Source: Microbacteriaceae bacterium (GTDB lineage Bacteria; Actinomycetota; Actinomycetes; Actinomycetales; Microbacteriaceae). Taken from it: a DNA stretch of 48,767 nt. Location of the stretch: NCBI GenBank assembly GCA_947452675.1, contig CANGDL010000011.1, positions 1 to 48,767 of the forward strand. Direction: 5' to 3'. The notes beneath the pieces were generated by a model. The model was not told the DNA's origin. It worked only from the letters and a program-made list of their open reading frames with translations, and did not search any database. A program made the position numbers and the translations under genes. Shown here in pieces: positions 7,515 to 15,251 of the stretch (the stretch's first letter is position 1; the number at the start of each line of letters is the position of its first letter).

Positions 7515-10500
7515 ACCACTGTTCCCACATTTCTCTTAGATCCCAAGCATTTTCTGCCATTATCGACACCCCTCGAACTCCAGTTCTTCTGGTTTTTCCT
7601 GAAATCAAGAGCAATCTGTTATTGAACAAGATGTTGCTGCATCGCGCTTGAGCATCATCGAAGAAAGTGCTGTCGCTGCATCCGGTGCCATCATCCAAAC
7701 TAATGAAAACCACTCGCTTGCCCGAACGCATCGGTGGAGTTTGGGTTGCAACGCGCACTCCAGCAATCAACACCTCGCTCTTATTGCGCAAGCCGACCAG
7801 CTCATTCGCGTTGACTACCCCCATTTCTTCCAACATCGGCCGGTATAGCTCAATCACATGTTCGCTGACATCCAGTTTCATGAGGCTTAGTTCGGCAGCG
7901 ACCTTCTCTGTCATGGTTGGTTCGGCGTTGCCGGTTGGTATTCGCTCCAGCACCTGAAAATCGAGTGTTGGTTGGTTGGCTTCACTGGCCGGGCGATTCT
8001 TGATTGCGTTTAGTTGTCTAACGCGAGCAAGAATGTCACCACGGGTTATCTCAGGGTCATCACCGGGTTCGTCGGATCTTCGCTTTCCACCGAAACTATC
8101 GAACGCACCCAGAACTGCAAGCCTCTCTAATGTTCTGCGAGTTGGTTTGACGCGAAGATAGAAATCGGCGATGTCTTTAAAAGGTTGCTCTTCGATGATT
8201 CGAGCTACCTCGTTCTCGCTCACTCCTTGAACTTCGGTGAGCGCCAGGCGGATACCCTCCGATTCGACTAGATATTCATCGGTCGATTTGTTCACATCCA
8301 GTGGCAGAACCTTAACTCCGAGACGCCGAGCTTCGGCCATTAGTAATCGCTTCGGATACATTCCCGGATCATGGGTGAATAGCCCGGCGAGGAATTCGGT
8401 AGGGAAGTGAGTCTTTAGCCACGCGCTTTGATATGTGGGTAGAGCAAAAGCAGCCCCGTGCGCCTTGCAGAAGCCGAAACTGCTGAATCCTTCTAGGATT
8501 TCCCAAACACGATCGATCACGGCCTGGCTATAGCCGCGTTCCTTTGTTTTCTCATGGAAGAACTTCTTTACCTGAGGTGCGACCCGGGGATTCTCGAGTG
8601 AACGACGCATTTCGTCTGCCTTAGCCAGAGTGCAGCCGGTCATCACATTCAAAATACGCAAAACATGTTCATGGAAAATCACCACACCCCAGGTTTCTTT
8701 GAGAATCGGCACGAGGTCTTCGTGGATGAAGTCTGCCTTTGCAAAGCCGTGTCGACCATCCAGGTATGGGGCAATCATGTTGCCCTTCATAGGTCCAGGC
8801 CTGAAGAGTGAAATTTGAATCGTCAAGTCGTTGAATTCTGTCGGTTGATGTTTGCCGGTGAGTTCACGTTGTCCGGGGCTTTCAATCTGAAAGATTCCCA
8901 AAGTATTAGTAGTTCTGATGGTTTTGAAGGTGTCTGGATCATCGCGCGGAATGTTATCCAGGTCAAGGGTCTCACCCCGAACTCGCGCGATCTCACGGAC
9001 CGCGTATGCCATTGCGCTTTGCATTCGGACCCCGAGCACATCCAACTTCAACAATCCCATCGGGTCCATGTCATCTTTATCGAACTGACTCATTGGCAAC
9101 CCGAGACCGCTTGGTTCTACCGAAGTGCGCTGCAACAAGCTCTCATCGCCGAGAATCACGCCACATGGGTGCATCGAAATGTGACGCGGCAATCTATCTA
9201 GTCGCTCAGTGATATCGACTAGCAGGTTCATCCTTCGATCTTCATCGACTGCGGCAGCGAGAGCAGATAACTCAGGTTTTGTTTCTAGAGCGCCTCTAAA
9301 GCTTCGCGCACTGAACCGCCACATATTCTTGGCGATGTCATCAATCTCTTCATCTTCTAGGCCCAGTGCTAATCCCGAGTCGCGCATAGCGCCACGACCT
9401 CGATAGGTGGATTGCATCGACAACAGCGTCACTCGGTTGCTGCCATAACGTTTGAAGATGGCTCGATAGATGTCGTGCCTTCTTGCCGATTCGACGTCTA
9501 TGTCGATGTCGGGCAAGGTGGATCTCTCGGTGCTCAAAAAGCGTTCAAAAAGCAGATCGTGCTCGATCGGGTCTACGCCGCTGATTCCCAAGAGATAGTT
9601 GGTGAGTGAACCGGCTCCGGAACCTCTAGCTTGGCTACGAATTTTCATGTCTCTGATCATTTGAGCCACATCTGCGACGGTCAGGAAGTAGGTGGCGAAC
9701 CCCAGTTTGTTAATGGTGATCAATTCTTGACCGAGTCGATGGTGAACCTGCGCGAGTAGTGCTGCGTTTGCACCGCGGTAATAGTGTTCTATGCCAGCAT
9801 GCGCCTTTTGCCAAAGAATTTCGAAAGGGTTCCCTTCGATTCCCAGTGCACTTTTTTCGGGCGTTTTTGGCTTACCCCAACCGCAGTCGCTGACCGGTTC
9901 TAGCCGACACCGATCCGCTAGACGTTCGGTGGTATCCAGCAATTGCAATGCTCTGCTTGCCTCGCCACAAATTTCGAGGGCAATGGCGTGCATCAAAATT
10001 GCCGGTTTCAGCCAAGCCTGAGCATTCGGCTGAGGCGTGAATAATCCAAGGGGTTCTAAATGCCTAGCAGCATCTAAAACATCTGCCGTCAAGGCATCGT
10101 CTGGCTCTAAATAACGAACTGCGTTGGTCAGCACCGTGGGAATAGAGAGCGAATCGGCCAACTGGAGCATGGCTCGCGCTTGATCGGTTGAGTAAGCAGT
10201 TCCGGGTTCGGTTAGGTGGCTAACCACTTCGATTCCTAGTGACCCCGGCGCTTTGAACATTTCACGCCAAGCCGACAACAAGGAGGTCGTTAGCTGTCTG
10301 GGCCCGTTTAGGGCAGCTCGACCAACATCGCTGTCTGGGCCAAGCAAAATCGTGCAGCCGCCATCCTCACCGAGTAACTGCGCGAGCAAACTTCTTTTTA
10401 TGCCTATTTGTGCTTCTTTGCGCAATTGCCCAGCTCTTCCTCTTGAAGTGTGAGCTGCCGAGACAATGGCGCAAAGCTTCGCCCAGCCTTTGCCACCGTT

Positions 10501-10764
10501 GTGCCCGTGCGCCAAAATAACGCTGCGAGCTATCGGCGAACCAGATTCATCGAGAATTATGAGATTAACGCCGACTATGGGGGAGATGCCCAGTTTGAGG
10601 CAAGCGCCTATGTGCTTAACTGAACCGTAGAGCCCATCTCGATCGGTGATGGCGAGTGCGCTCGAGCCCGTGGCCGCGACCGCCTCTGCCATTGTTTCGG
10701 GTCTAGTGACCCCGTAGTGACCAGAGAAAGCCGATGCCACGTGAAGATGGGTGAAACCGTTCAC
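7474..10764 (-). CDS. dnaE2: error-prone DNA polymerase DnaE2 (ImuC)
   Basis: 1096-aa C-family polymerase of the DnaE2/ImuC type, which carries out translesion synthesis in the SOS response. PHP domain at about 5-70: it starts THLH but has AITDRDG where active PHP domains have TDHDG. Catalytic aspartates are in PDIDID (418-423) and KLDVLG (D575). A clamp-binding-like peptide QPTLDF is at 931-936, then an OB fold; length fits DnaE2. GTG start after GAGAGG, 18 bp behind the DUF6504 gene and its LexA box, so damage-inducible. The usual partners imuA/imuB are not adjacent. Its 3' end overlaps the hydrolase gene by 41 bp. Confidence 0.93.
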   Translation of the reverse strand: MNGFTHLHVASAFSGHYGVTRPETMAEAVAATGSSALAITDRDGLYGSVKHIGACLKLGISPIVGVNLIILDESGSPIARSVILAHGHNGGKGWAKLCAIVSAAHTSRGRAGQLRKEAQIGIKRSLLAQLLGEDGGCTILLGPDSDVGRAALNGPRQLTTSLLSAWREMFKAPGSLGIEVVSHLTEPGTAYSTDQARAMLQLADSLSIPTVLTNAVRYLEPDDALTADVLDAARHLEPLGLFTPQPNAQAWLKPAILMHAIALEICGEASRALQLLDTTERLADRCRLEPVSDCGWGKPKTPEKSALGIEGNPFEILWQKAHAGIEHYYRGANAALLAQVHHRLGQELITINKLGFATYFLTVADVAQMIRDMKIRSQARGSGAGSLTNYLLGISGVDPIEHDLLFERFLSTERSTLPDIDIDVESARRHDIYRAIFKRYGSNRVTLLSMQSTYRGRGAMRDSGLALGLEDEEIDDIAKNMWRFSARSFRGALETKPELSALAAAVDEDRRMNLLVDITERLDRLPRHISMHPCGVILGDESLLQRTSVEPSGLGLPMSQFDKDDMDPMGLLKLDVLGVRMQSAMAYAVREIARVRGETLDLDNIPRDDPDTFKTIRTTNTLGIFQIESPGQRELTGKHQPTEFNDLTIQISLFRPGPMKGNMIAPYLDGRHGFAKADFIHEDLVPILKETWGVVIFHEHVLRILNVMTGCTLAKADEMRRSLENPRVAPQVKKFFHEKTKERGYSQAVIDRVWEILEGFSSFGFCKAHGAAFALPTYQSAWLKTHFPTEFLAGLFTHDPGMYPKRLLMAEARRLGVKVLPLDVNKSTDEYLVESEGIRLALTEVQGVSENEVARIIEEQPFKDIADFYLRVKPTRRTLERLAVLGAFDSFGGKRRSDEPGDDPEITRGDILARVRQLNAIKNRPASEANQPTLDFQVLERIPTGNAEPTMTEKVAAELSLMKLDVSEHVIELYRPMLEEMGVVNANELVGLRNKSEVLIAGVRVATQTPPMRSGKRVVFISLDDGTGCSDSTFFDDAQARCSNILFNNRLLLISGKTRRTGVRGVSIMAENAWDLREMWEQWSKARPQFRERAAG

Positions 10765-10782
10765 GATGACCTCTCGAGTGTT

Positions 10783-11091
10783 TTAGTCGTAAACCCGCAC
10801 CAGTCGCCAAATGTTTTTGCCATTCTTAGCATCTTGGCTGTGAGCGATTTCGAATTGGGTTTTCTTTGCAGAGTTGTCACCCTCGGATGCAAGCATTCGC
10901 CATATTTCGACCTCGAGAACCCCGGGGCCTACGCCTCTTTGAACGCGGGAAGCTTCTAGCCACCAATCGCGACGAGCGAACCAGCGAATTGGTCTTGCTC
11001 TGACTTTGTAGTTGGAGTCGCGCCACAAAAAGCGAACCGGCTCGCCGCTCTGGTTGGTCGAAACCAAGACATTCTCGTCTAATCGCTGCAT
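10783..11091 (-). CDS. DUF6504 family protein, SOS-mutasome accessory
   Basis: 102-aa protein, rich in Arg and Trp (FLWRDSNYKVRARPIRWFAR, RDWWLEA, IWRMLASEG). From memory this is the DUF6504 family that in actinobacteria usually sits between imuB (a Y-family polymerase relative) and dnaE2. Here it is the first gene of the unit, directly behind the LexA box, and dnaE2 follows after 18 bp. No catalytic residues are evident; the basic, aromatic composition would suit DNA or protein binding. Role inferred from context only. Confidence 0.8.
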   Translation of the reverse strand: MQRLDENVLVSTNQSGEPVRFLWRDSNYKVRARPIRWFARRDWWLEASRVQRGVGPGVLEVEIWRMLASEGDNSAKKTQFEIAHSQDAKNGKNIWRLVRVYD

Positions 11092-11110
11092 GACCCCATC
11101 CTCTCGTTTA

Positions 11111-11128
11111 TTCGAACATATGTTCGAA
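11111..11128. promoter_or_regulatory. LexA operator (SOS box)
   Basis: TTCGAACATATGTTCGAA is a perfect 18-bp palindrome containing CGAAC-N4-GTTCG, the LexA box of Gram-positive bacteria and actinobacteria. It lies 19 bp upstream of the DUF6504 start, so LexA bound there would block transcription of DUF6504-dnaE2. Derepression would follow DNA damage and LexA cleavage. Confidence 0.93.
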
Positions 11129-11223
11129 CGTTAAGAGTGTAGGAAAAGGGTCAGACAATTCAAATTGAAGAGGGGTTTTATGCAGCCCCGGGCGTGTCTA
11201 AGTCGCCAAATTAACAGGAAAAA

Positions 11224-11961
11224 CTAGCGAAGTGGGCTAATTAGCTCTGCCGAGTTGTTTCTAACCTGGCCGACTTCAGAACCAACCTTGAAGAATTCGG
11301 CCTCGGCAGCTACCAAATCAGAATCAATTGCGATCGCGTCGAGCAAATCCTGGTCGCCCTCAATGTGTGGGTCAAGCCAAGCTTCGAAGGTGTCAGGGGA
11401 GAGCAAAACAGGGTTGCGATCATGGATGTGCCCCAATTCAGGGCAGGACGCTTTGGTCAAAGTGGTCGCAGAAAGCAACCAGCGAGACGGGTCTTTGGCA
11501 TCCTTGGTCGGGTCAGCCCACCACTCATAAAGGCCAGCAAGCGCGAACATGCCATCCGTGCCGGCATTGATGTAGAAAGGTTGCTTTGTGCCGTCGGCGG
11601 CAACGTGCCATTCGTAGTAACCCGAAGCTGGAATCACACAGCGGCGACGAACCACCGAATCTTTGAAAGAAGGCTTCTCAAGCAGGCTCTCGATCCTTCC
11701 GTTAATCAGCGGAGCACCTTCGGCTGGGCCTTTCGACCAACGAGGCACGAGACCCCAACGAGCCGGATGGATTTCACGGCTAAGTTCACCGAGGGGGGAG
11801 CCATCGGGGGCTCTTTCAAAAGCACGATCCACGATGATGGTGATTGGCTGAGTTGGAGCAACGTTGTAGGAGATTCCCGGCAGGTCGCCAATGAGCTCAT
11901 CTGCCTCAAAAATGGTTTGGATTTCACCGACAGTGCGGGCAACCACAAAACGACCGCACAT
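11224..11961 (-). CDS. SRAP-domain abasic-site cross-linking protein (YedK/HMCES)
   Basis: 245-aa SRAP protein. Cys2, exposed after Met removal, attacks abasic sites in single-stranded DNA to form a stable thiazolidine cross-link that shields the site. Visible residues are MCGRF at the start, SYNVAPTQ, RWGLVPRW, NGRIES (N87), IPASGYYEW (E117) and HIHDRNP (H178/H180). An AGGAG precedes the ATG. It lies 2 bp downstream of dedA on the same strand and just upstream of the SOS-controlled DUF6504-dnaE2 pair. About 95 bp follow before the LexA box, with only a weak GGGG/CCCC hairpin. Confidence 0.95.
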   Translation of the reverse strand: MCGRFVVARTVGEIQTIFEADELIGDLPGISYNVAPTQPITIIVDRAFERAPDGSPLGELSREIHPARWGLVPRWSKGPAEGAPLINGRIESLLEKPSFKDSVVRRRCVIPASGYYEWHVAADGTKQPFYINAGTDGMFALAGLYEWWADPTKDAKDPSRWLLSATTLTKASCPELGHIHDRNPVLLSPDTFEAWLDPHIEGDQDLLDAIAIDSDLVAAEAEFFKVGSEVGQVRNNSAELISPLR

Positions 11962-11963
11962 GA

Positions 11964-12605
11964 CTATTTCTCCTCGGCCATCTTCTCAGCTGCAATCTCA
12001 AGTTTCTGTTTTCCAAAGTGAACGATGATCATGAAAATCAGAATGATTGCCACAAAAGCCAACCCGCCCCATTTCAATTGACCGGCAAGTTGGGCGTATG
12101 CACTTTTAAACAGGTAACCGACGCTGACATACGCGCTCGCCCAAATTGCACACGCACCGACTGTCCAGCTTATGAAGGTTCGGTATCGCATGGTGGTCAT
12201 GCCGGCAACCACCGGCACCAAAGAATGCAGCATCGGCAGGAACCTTGAAATTGCAACCGCTATGCCACCTCGTCTTTCAACAAAGCGGTCAGCGAGTTGC
12301 CAGTTCTTTTCGCCAAGTCGCTGACCCAGTTTGCTGTATCTAATCCTTTTTCCAAAAAGGCGTCCAAGTAAGAACCCGATGGACTCACCAATCAAAGATC
12401 CAATTAAGACGGCACCAAGTAAGGAGAAGAAGTCGAAGATGTCTGTGACGCCGGTAGAGGCAACTAGAACAACGGTGTCACCTGGAATTATCAAACCTAT
12501 AAAAAGTGACGTCTCGCAAAGAATGGCAAGCCCAGCAAGAAAATCGCGCAATAGCGGCGAAACACTCTGCACGGTGTCAATGAGCCAATTCAGGATGTCG
12601 TTCAC
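11964..12605 (-). CDS. DedA/SNARE-associated family membrane protein
   Basis: 213-aa integral membrane protein of the DedA (VTT) family, proposed to act in lipid flipping and envelope homeostasis. Family marks are SLFIGLIIPGDTVVLVAS near the N-terminus, GESIGFLLGRLFGKRI, and FVERRGGIAVAISRFLPMLHSLVPVVAG with its conserved Gly and the R-F-x-P motif. A last membrane segment precedes a charged tail. The start is a GTG with a TAAGAT box 6 nt before it and no ribosome-binding site. It is the first gene of a dedA-SRAP operon. Confidence 0.9.
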   Translation of the reverse strand: MNDILNWLIDTVQSVSPLLRDFLAGLAILCETSLFIGLIIPGDTVVLVASTGVTDIFDFFSLLGAVLIGSLIGESIGFLLGRLFGKRIRYSKLGQRLGEKNWQLADRFVERRGGIAVAISRFLPMLHSLVPVVAGMTTMRYRTFISWTVGACAIWASAYVSVGYLFKSAYAQLAGQLKWGGLAFVAIILIFMIIVHFGKQKLEIAAEKMAEEK

Positions 12606-12611
12606 GGCTCA

Positions 12612-12617
12612 ATCTTA
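12612..12617 (-). promoter_or_regulatory. -10 box (TAAGAT) of a leaderless dedA transcript
   Basis: On the minus strand TAAGAT ends 6 nt before the dedA GTG, with no Shine-Dalgarno sequence. Same geometry as at proA, nadD, deoC, comEA, holA and the leu leader. Confidence 0.45.
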
Positions 12618-12651
12618 AGCGCGAAACGCTTGTGATAGGAGTAGTGTGAAA

Positions 12652-12681
12652 TTGTAACTTCCTAGAAAAACGTTCTATACC
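12652..12681 (+). promoter_or_regulatory. candidate promoter of the cyd operon
   Basis: TTGTAA (12652-12657) and TATACC (12676-12681) are separated by 18 bp, giving a leader of roughly 85 nt before cydA. The 168-bp gap also holds two AAACGTT repeats (12668-12674 and 12707-12713, 39 bp apart), which could be operator half-sites for a redox regulator. I cannot assign a regulator. Confidence 0.35.
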
Positions 12682-12735
12682 TTAAAAAATAATCCCAAAG
12701 TTGCAGAAACGTTATAAAAGGAGTAGACCTAAGTT

Positions 12736-12757
12736 GAAGAGGCAGAATTTCCTCTTC
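12736..12757 (+). other. hairpin in the cydA 5' leader
   Basis: GAAGAGG / CCTCTTC form a perfect 7-bp stem with an 8-nt loop, ending 16 nt before the cydA ATG and just before the ribosome-binding site GAGAAGG. It could affect mRNA stability or translation. No T-run follows, so it is not a standard terminator. Confidence 0.5.
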
Positions 12758-12773
12758 AGAAAGAGAGAAGGAA

Positions 12774-14195
12774 ATGCACTCCGCTATCCCAGCAGTGCTA
12801 ACCGAACTAAGCGCGCTTGACTTATCGCGCTGGCAGTTTGGTTTGACCACCGTTTATCACTTCCTGTTTGTGCCACTGACAATCGGCATGGTAGTCCTAG
12901 TGGCGATTCTGCAGACAGTCTGGGTTCGAACCAATGACGAGAAGTTCCTTAAACTCACAAAACTCTTTGGCAAGATTTTTCTAATTAACTTCGCCATGGG
13001 AGTGGTTACGGGAATCGTGCAGGAATTCCAGTTCGGAATGAACTGGTCAGACTATTCAAGGTTCGTTGGTGACGTATTCGGTGCGCCACTAGCCATGGAA
13101 GGTCTGCTTGCATTCTTCTTCGAAGCTACCTTCATCGGGCTTTGGATCTTCGGTTGGGACCGCCTACCTAAAAAGGTGCACCTGGCAACAATTTGGATGA
13201 CTGTTCTCGGTGTTTGGCTTTCGGCGTATTTCATCCTTGCGGCTAACGCCTTCATGCAGAACCCGGTTGGCTATCAAATCAACGAAGTGAAGAACCGTGC
13301 AGAGCTAGTCGACATCGGAGCAGTGCTAACCAACATTGTTGCCATGAACCAGTTCCCGCACACCGTAACCGCATCGTTCATGTTTGCCGGTGCAGTGATC
13401 GTGGCAGTTGGCGCTTATCATCTCAAGCGCAAGCAGTTCGTTGAGCCTATGCGTACAGCAACACGTTTTGGCCTCTGGACCGTTTTGCTCGGTGGAATAG
13501 GAACAGTGATCACCGGTGACGGGCTAGGGCTTGCAATGGTGCAAACACAACCCATGAAAATGGCTGCTGCGGAGGCTCTTTACAACACGGCATCCGGTGC
13601 AGACGCGTCGTTCTCGATTTTCACCCTGGGAACTCCAGATGGCGTTAGTGAGCTCTTCTCGGTTCGTATCCCTTACCTACTTTCATTCTTATCGACCCAC
13701 ACCTTGAATGGCACGGTTGAAGGATTGAATAATTTGCAGGCTCAGTACGTGCAGCTTTACGGCCCAGGTAACTATATGCCCGTACTTTGGATCACCTACT
13801 GGGCTTTCCGCTGGATGATTGGCCTGGGCATGCTCTCAGCGCTAGTTGCAGTCACTGGGCTGTTGATCACACGCAAGTGGAAGTACAACCTACCCAACTG
13901 GGTTTGGAACGTTGCGATTTGGGCTGTTCCGTTGCCTCTACTAGGCATCTCTGTTGGTTGGATGTTCACTGAGATGGGTCGCCAGCCTTGGATTGTTTTC
14001 AAGTTGATGAAGACCGCTAATGCGGTTTCCCCGGGAATCAATGGTGTAGATGTGCTTATCTCACTCATTGTCTTCACCCTCATCTACGGTGTCCTTGCCG
14101 TGGTCGAGTTCAAACTTCTAGTTGCAGCAGCCCAAAAGGGTGTCGAAGAACAAGCTGTTTCAGAAGATTCCGACAAAATGGCCGTTGCCTACTAG
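12774..14195 (+). CDS. cydA: cytochrome bd ubiquinol/menaquinol oxidase subunit I
   Basis: 473-aa multi-span subunit I, which oxidises quinol and carries the haems of cytochrome bd oxidase. H29 in TTVYHFLFVPLTIG corresponds to the conserved N-terminal haem-ligand His. GRQPW (in EMGRQPWIVF, about residue 400) is the bd signature. The Q-loop is short compared with E. coli, as usual in actinobacteria. The ATG follows GAGAAGG. First gene of cydABDC, an oxygen-scavenging high-affinity terminal oxidase. Confidence 0.97.
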   Translation: MHSAIPAVLTELSALDLSRWQFGLTTVYHFLFVPLTIGMVVLVAILQTVWVRTNDEKFLKLTKLFGKIFLINFAMGVVTGIVQEFQFGMNWSDYSRFVGDVFGAPLAMEGLLAFFFEATFIGLWIFGWDRLPKKVHLATIWMTVLGVWLSAYFILAANAFMQNPVGYQINEVKNRAELVDIGAVLTNIVAMNQFPHTVTASFMFAGAVIVAVGAYHLKRKQFVEPMRTATRFGLWTVLLGGIGTVITGDGLGLAMVQTQPMKMAAAEALYNTASGADASFSIFTLGTPDGVSELFSVRIPYLLSFLSTHTLNGTVEGLNNLQAQYVQLYGPGNYMPVLWITYWAFRWMIGLGMLSALVAVTGLLITRKWKYNLPNWVWNVAIWAVPLPLLGISVGWMFTEMGRQPWIVFKLMKTANAVSPGINGVDVLISLIVFTLIYGVLAVVEFKLLVAAAQKGVEEQAVSEDSDKMAVAY

Positions 14196-14216
14196 AAACC
14201 GATAGGAGAAAACAAC

Positions 14217-15236
14217 ATGCAACTCAACGAAATTTGGTTCCTCATAGTCGGATTCCTTTTCATTGGCTACTTCGTACTCGATGGGTTCGACTTTGGTGTC
14301 GGTATGGCTTTGCCTTTCCTAGGTAAAGATGACACCGACCGCCGAGTTCTCATTAACGCAATTGGCCCGGTCTGGGATCTAAATGAGACCTGGGTAATCG
14401 TCGCCGGTGCGAGCCTATTCGCAGCGTTTCCTGAATGGTACGCCTCCCTATTCAGTGGATTTTACCTACCCTTGCTGCTCATTCTGGCGGCGTTAATCAT
14501 GCGTGGTGTTGCCTTTGAATACCGCGGTAAGGGGCACACCATTGGTGCCGACGAGAAAAAGTGGAAGTCTCGCTTCGATTTGATGATTGTTGTCGGTTCA
14601 GCTTTGCCGGCGCTTCTCTGGGGTGTCGCTTTTGCCAACATAGTTCAAGGTGTGCCGCTCAATAAAGAACACGTTTACACCGGAACCTTGTTTACGCTAT
14701 TGAACCCGTATGGTCTCCTAGGTGGATTGGTGACCTTAACGTTGTTCTTCACACACGGTTTAATTTTCATCACTCTTAAGACCGATGGTGACATCAAAGA
14801 CCGAGCGCGAGCTCTAGCAACCAAGGTCGGCGTGATCACAACTGTATTGGCGGCAGTGTTCTTGGTTTGGACCCTTATCGCGCACTTCAGCGTGCTCGGT
14901 TTCATCCTTACTGCCCTCGCAGCGCTCTCGCTGATTGCGGCTTTGCTTGCAAACCACCTCAAGCGCGAAGGAATCTCTTTCTCGCTTCTGGTCGTCACGA
15001 TTATCACCGCGGTCGGATCGCTTTTTGCTGCTTTGTTCCCGAACGTATTCCCATCAAGCACGAACCCGGCTTTCAGTTTGACGATTGATAATGCGTCGTC
15101 AAGTGAGTACACGCTCACTGTGATGACTTGGGTCGCGGTCGTTATGATTCCTCTAGTCCTTATCTATCAAGGTTGGACTTACTGGGTATTCCGCAAGCGC
15201 GTGAGCCGCAAATCGATTCCCGCTGGCTCACACTAA
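14217..15236 (+). CDS. cydB: cytochrome bd oxidase subunit II
   Basis: 339-aa membrane subunit that pairs with CydA. It has the typical start (IWFLIVGFLFIGYFVLDGFD, then FGVGMALPF), the W-D-x-N-E-T-W motif (VWDLNETWVIVAG) and several membrane helices, ending near KSIPAGSH. The ATG is 21 bp after cydA and has TAGGAG as ribosome-binding site. Its stop is in the same frame as cydD, 15 bp upstream of the probable cydD start. Confidence 0.96.
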   Translation: MQLNEIWFLIVGFLFIGYFVLDGFDFGVGMALPFLGKDDTDRRVLINAIGPVWDLNETWVIVAGASLFAAFPEWYASLFSGFYLPLLLILAALIMRGVAFEYRGKGHTIGADEKKWKSRFDLMIVVGSALPALLWGVAFANIVQGVPLNKEHVYTGTLFTLLNPYGLLGGLVTLTLFFTHGLIFITLKTDGDIKDRARALATKVGVITTVLAAVFLVWTLIAHFSVLGFILTALAALSLIAALLANHLKREGISFSLLVVTIITAVGSLFAALFPNVFPSSTNPAFSLTIDNASSSEYTLTVMTWVAVVMIPLVLIYQGWTYWVFRKRVSRKSIPAGSH

Positions 15237-15251
15237 GGCAATAGGGACAAA

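Noticed and set aside
11365-12021. 218-codon plus-strand ORF across the SRAP gene
   Set aside because: It is the antisense frame of a well-supported SRAP gene, has no ribosome-binding site and shows no family likeness.
12640-12660. Rex-like operator (TGTGAA) upstream of cydA
   Set aside because: Only one half-site is present; the second half does not match.
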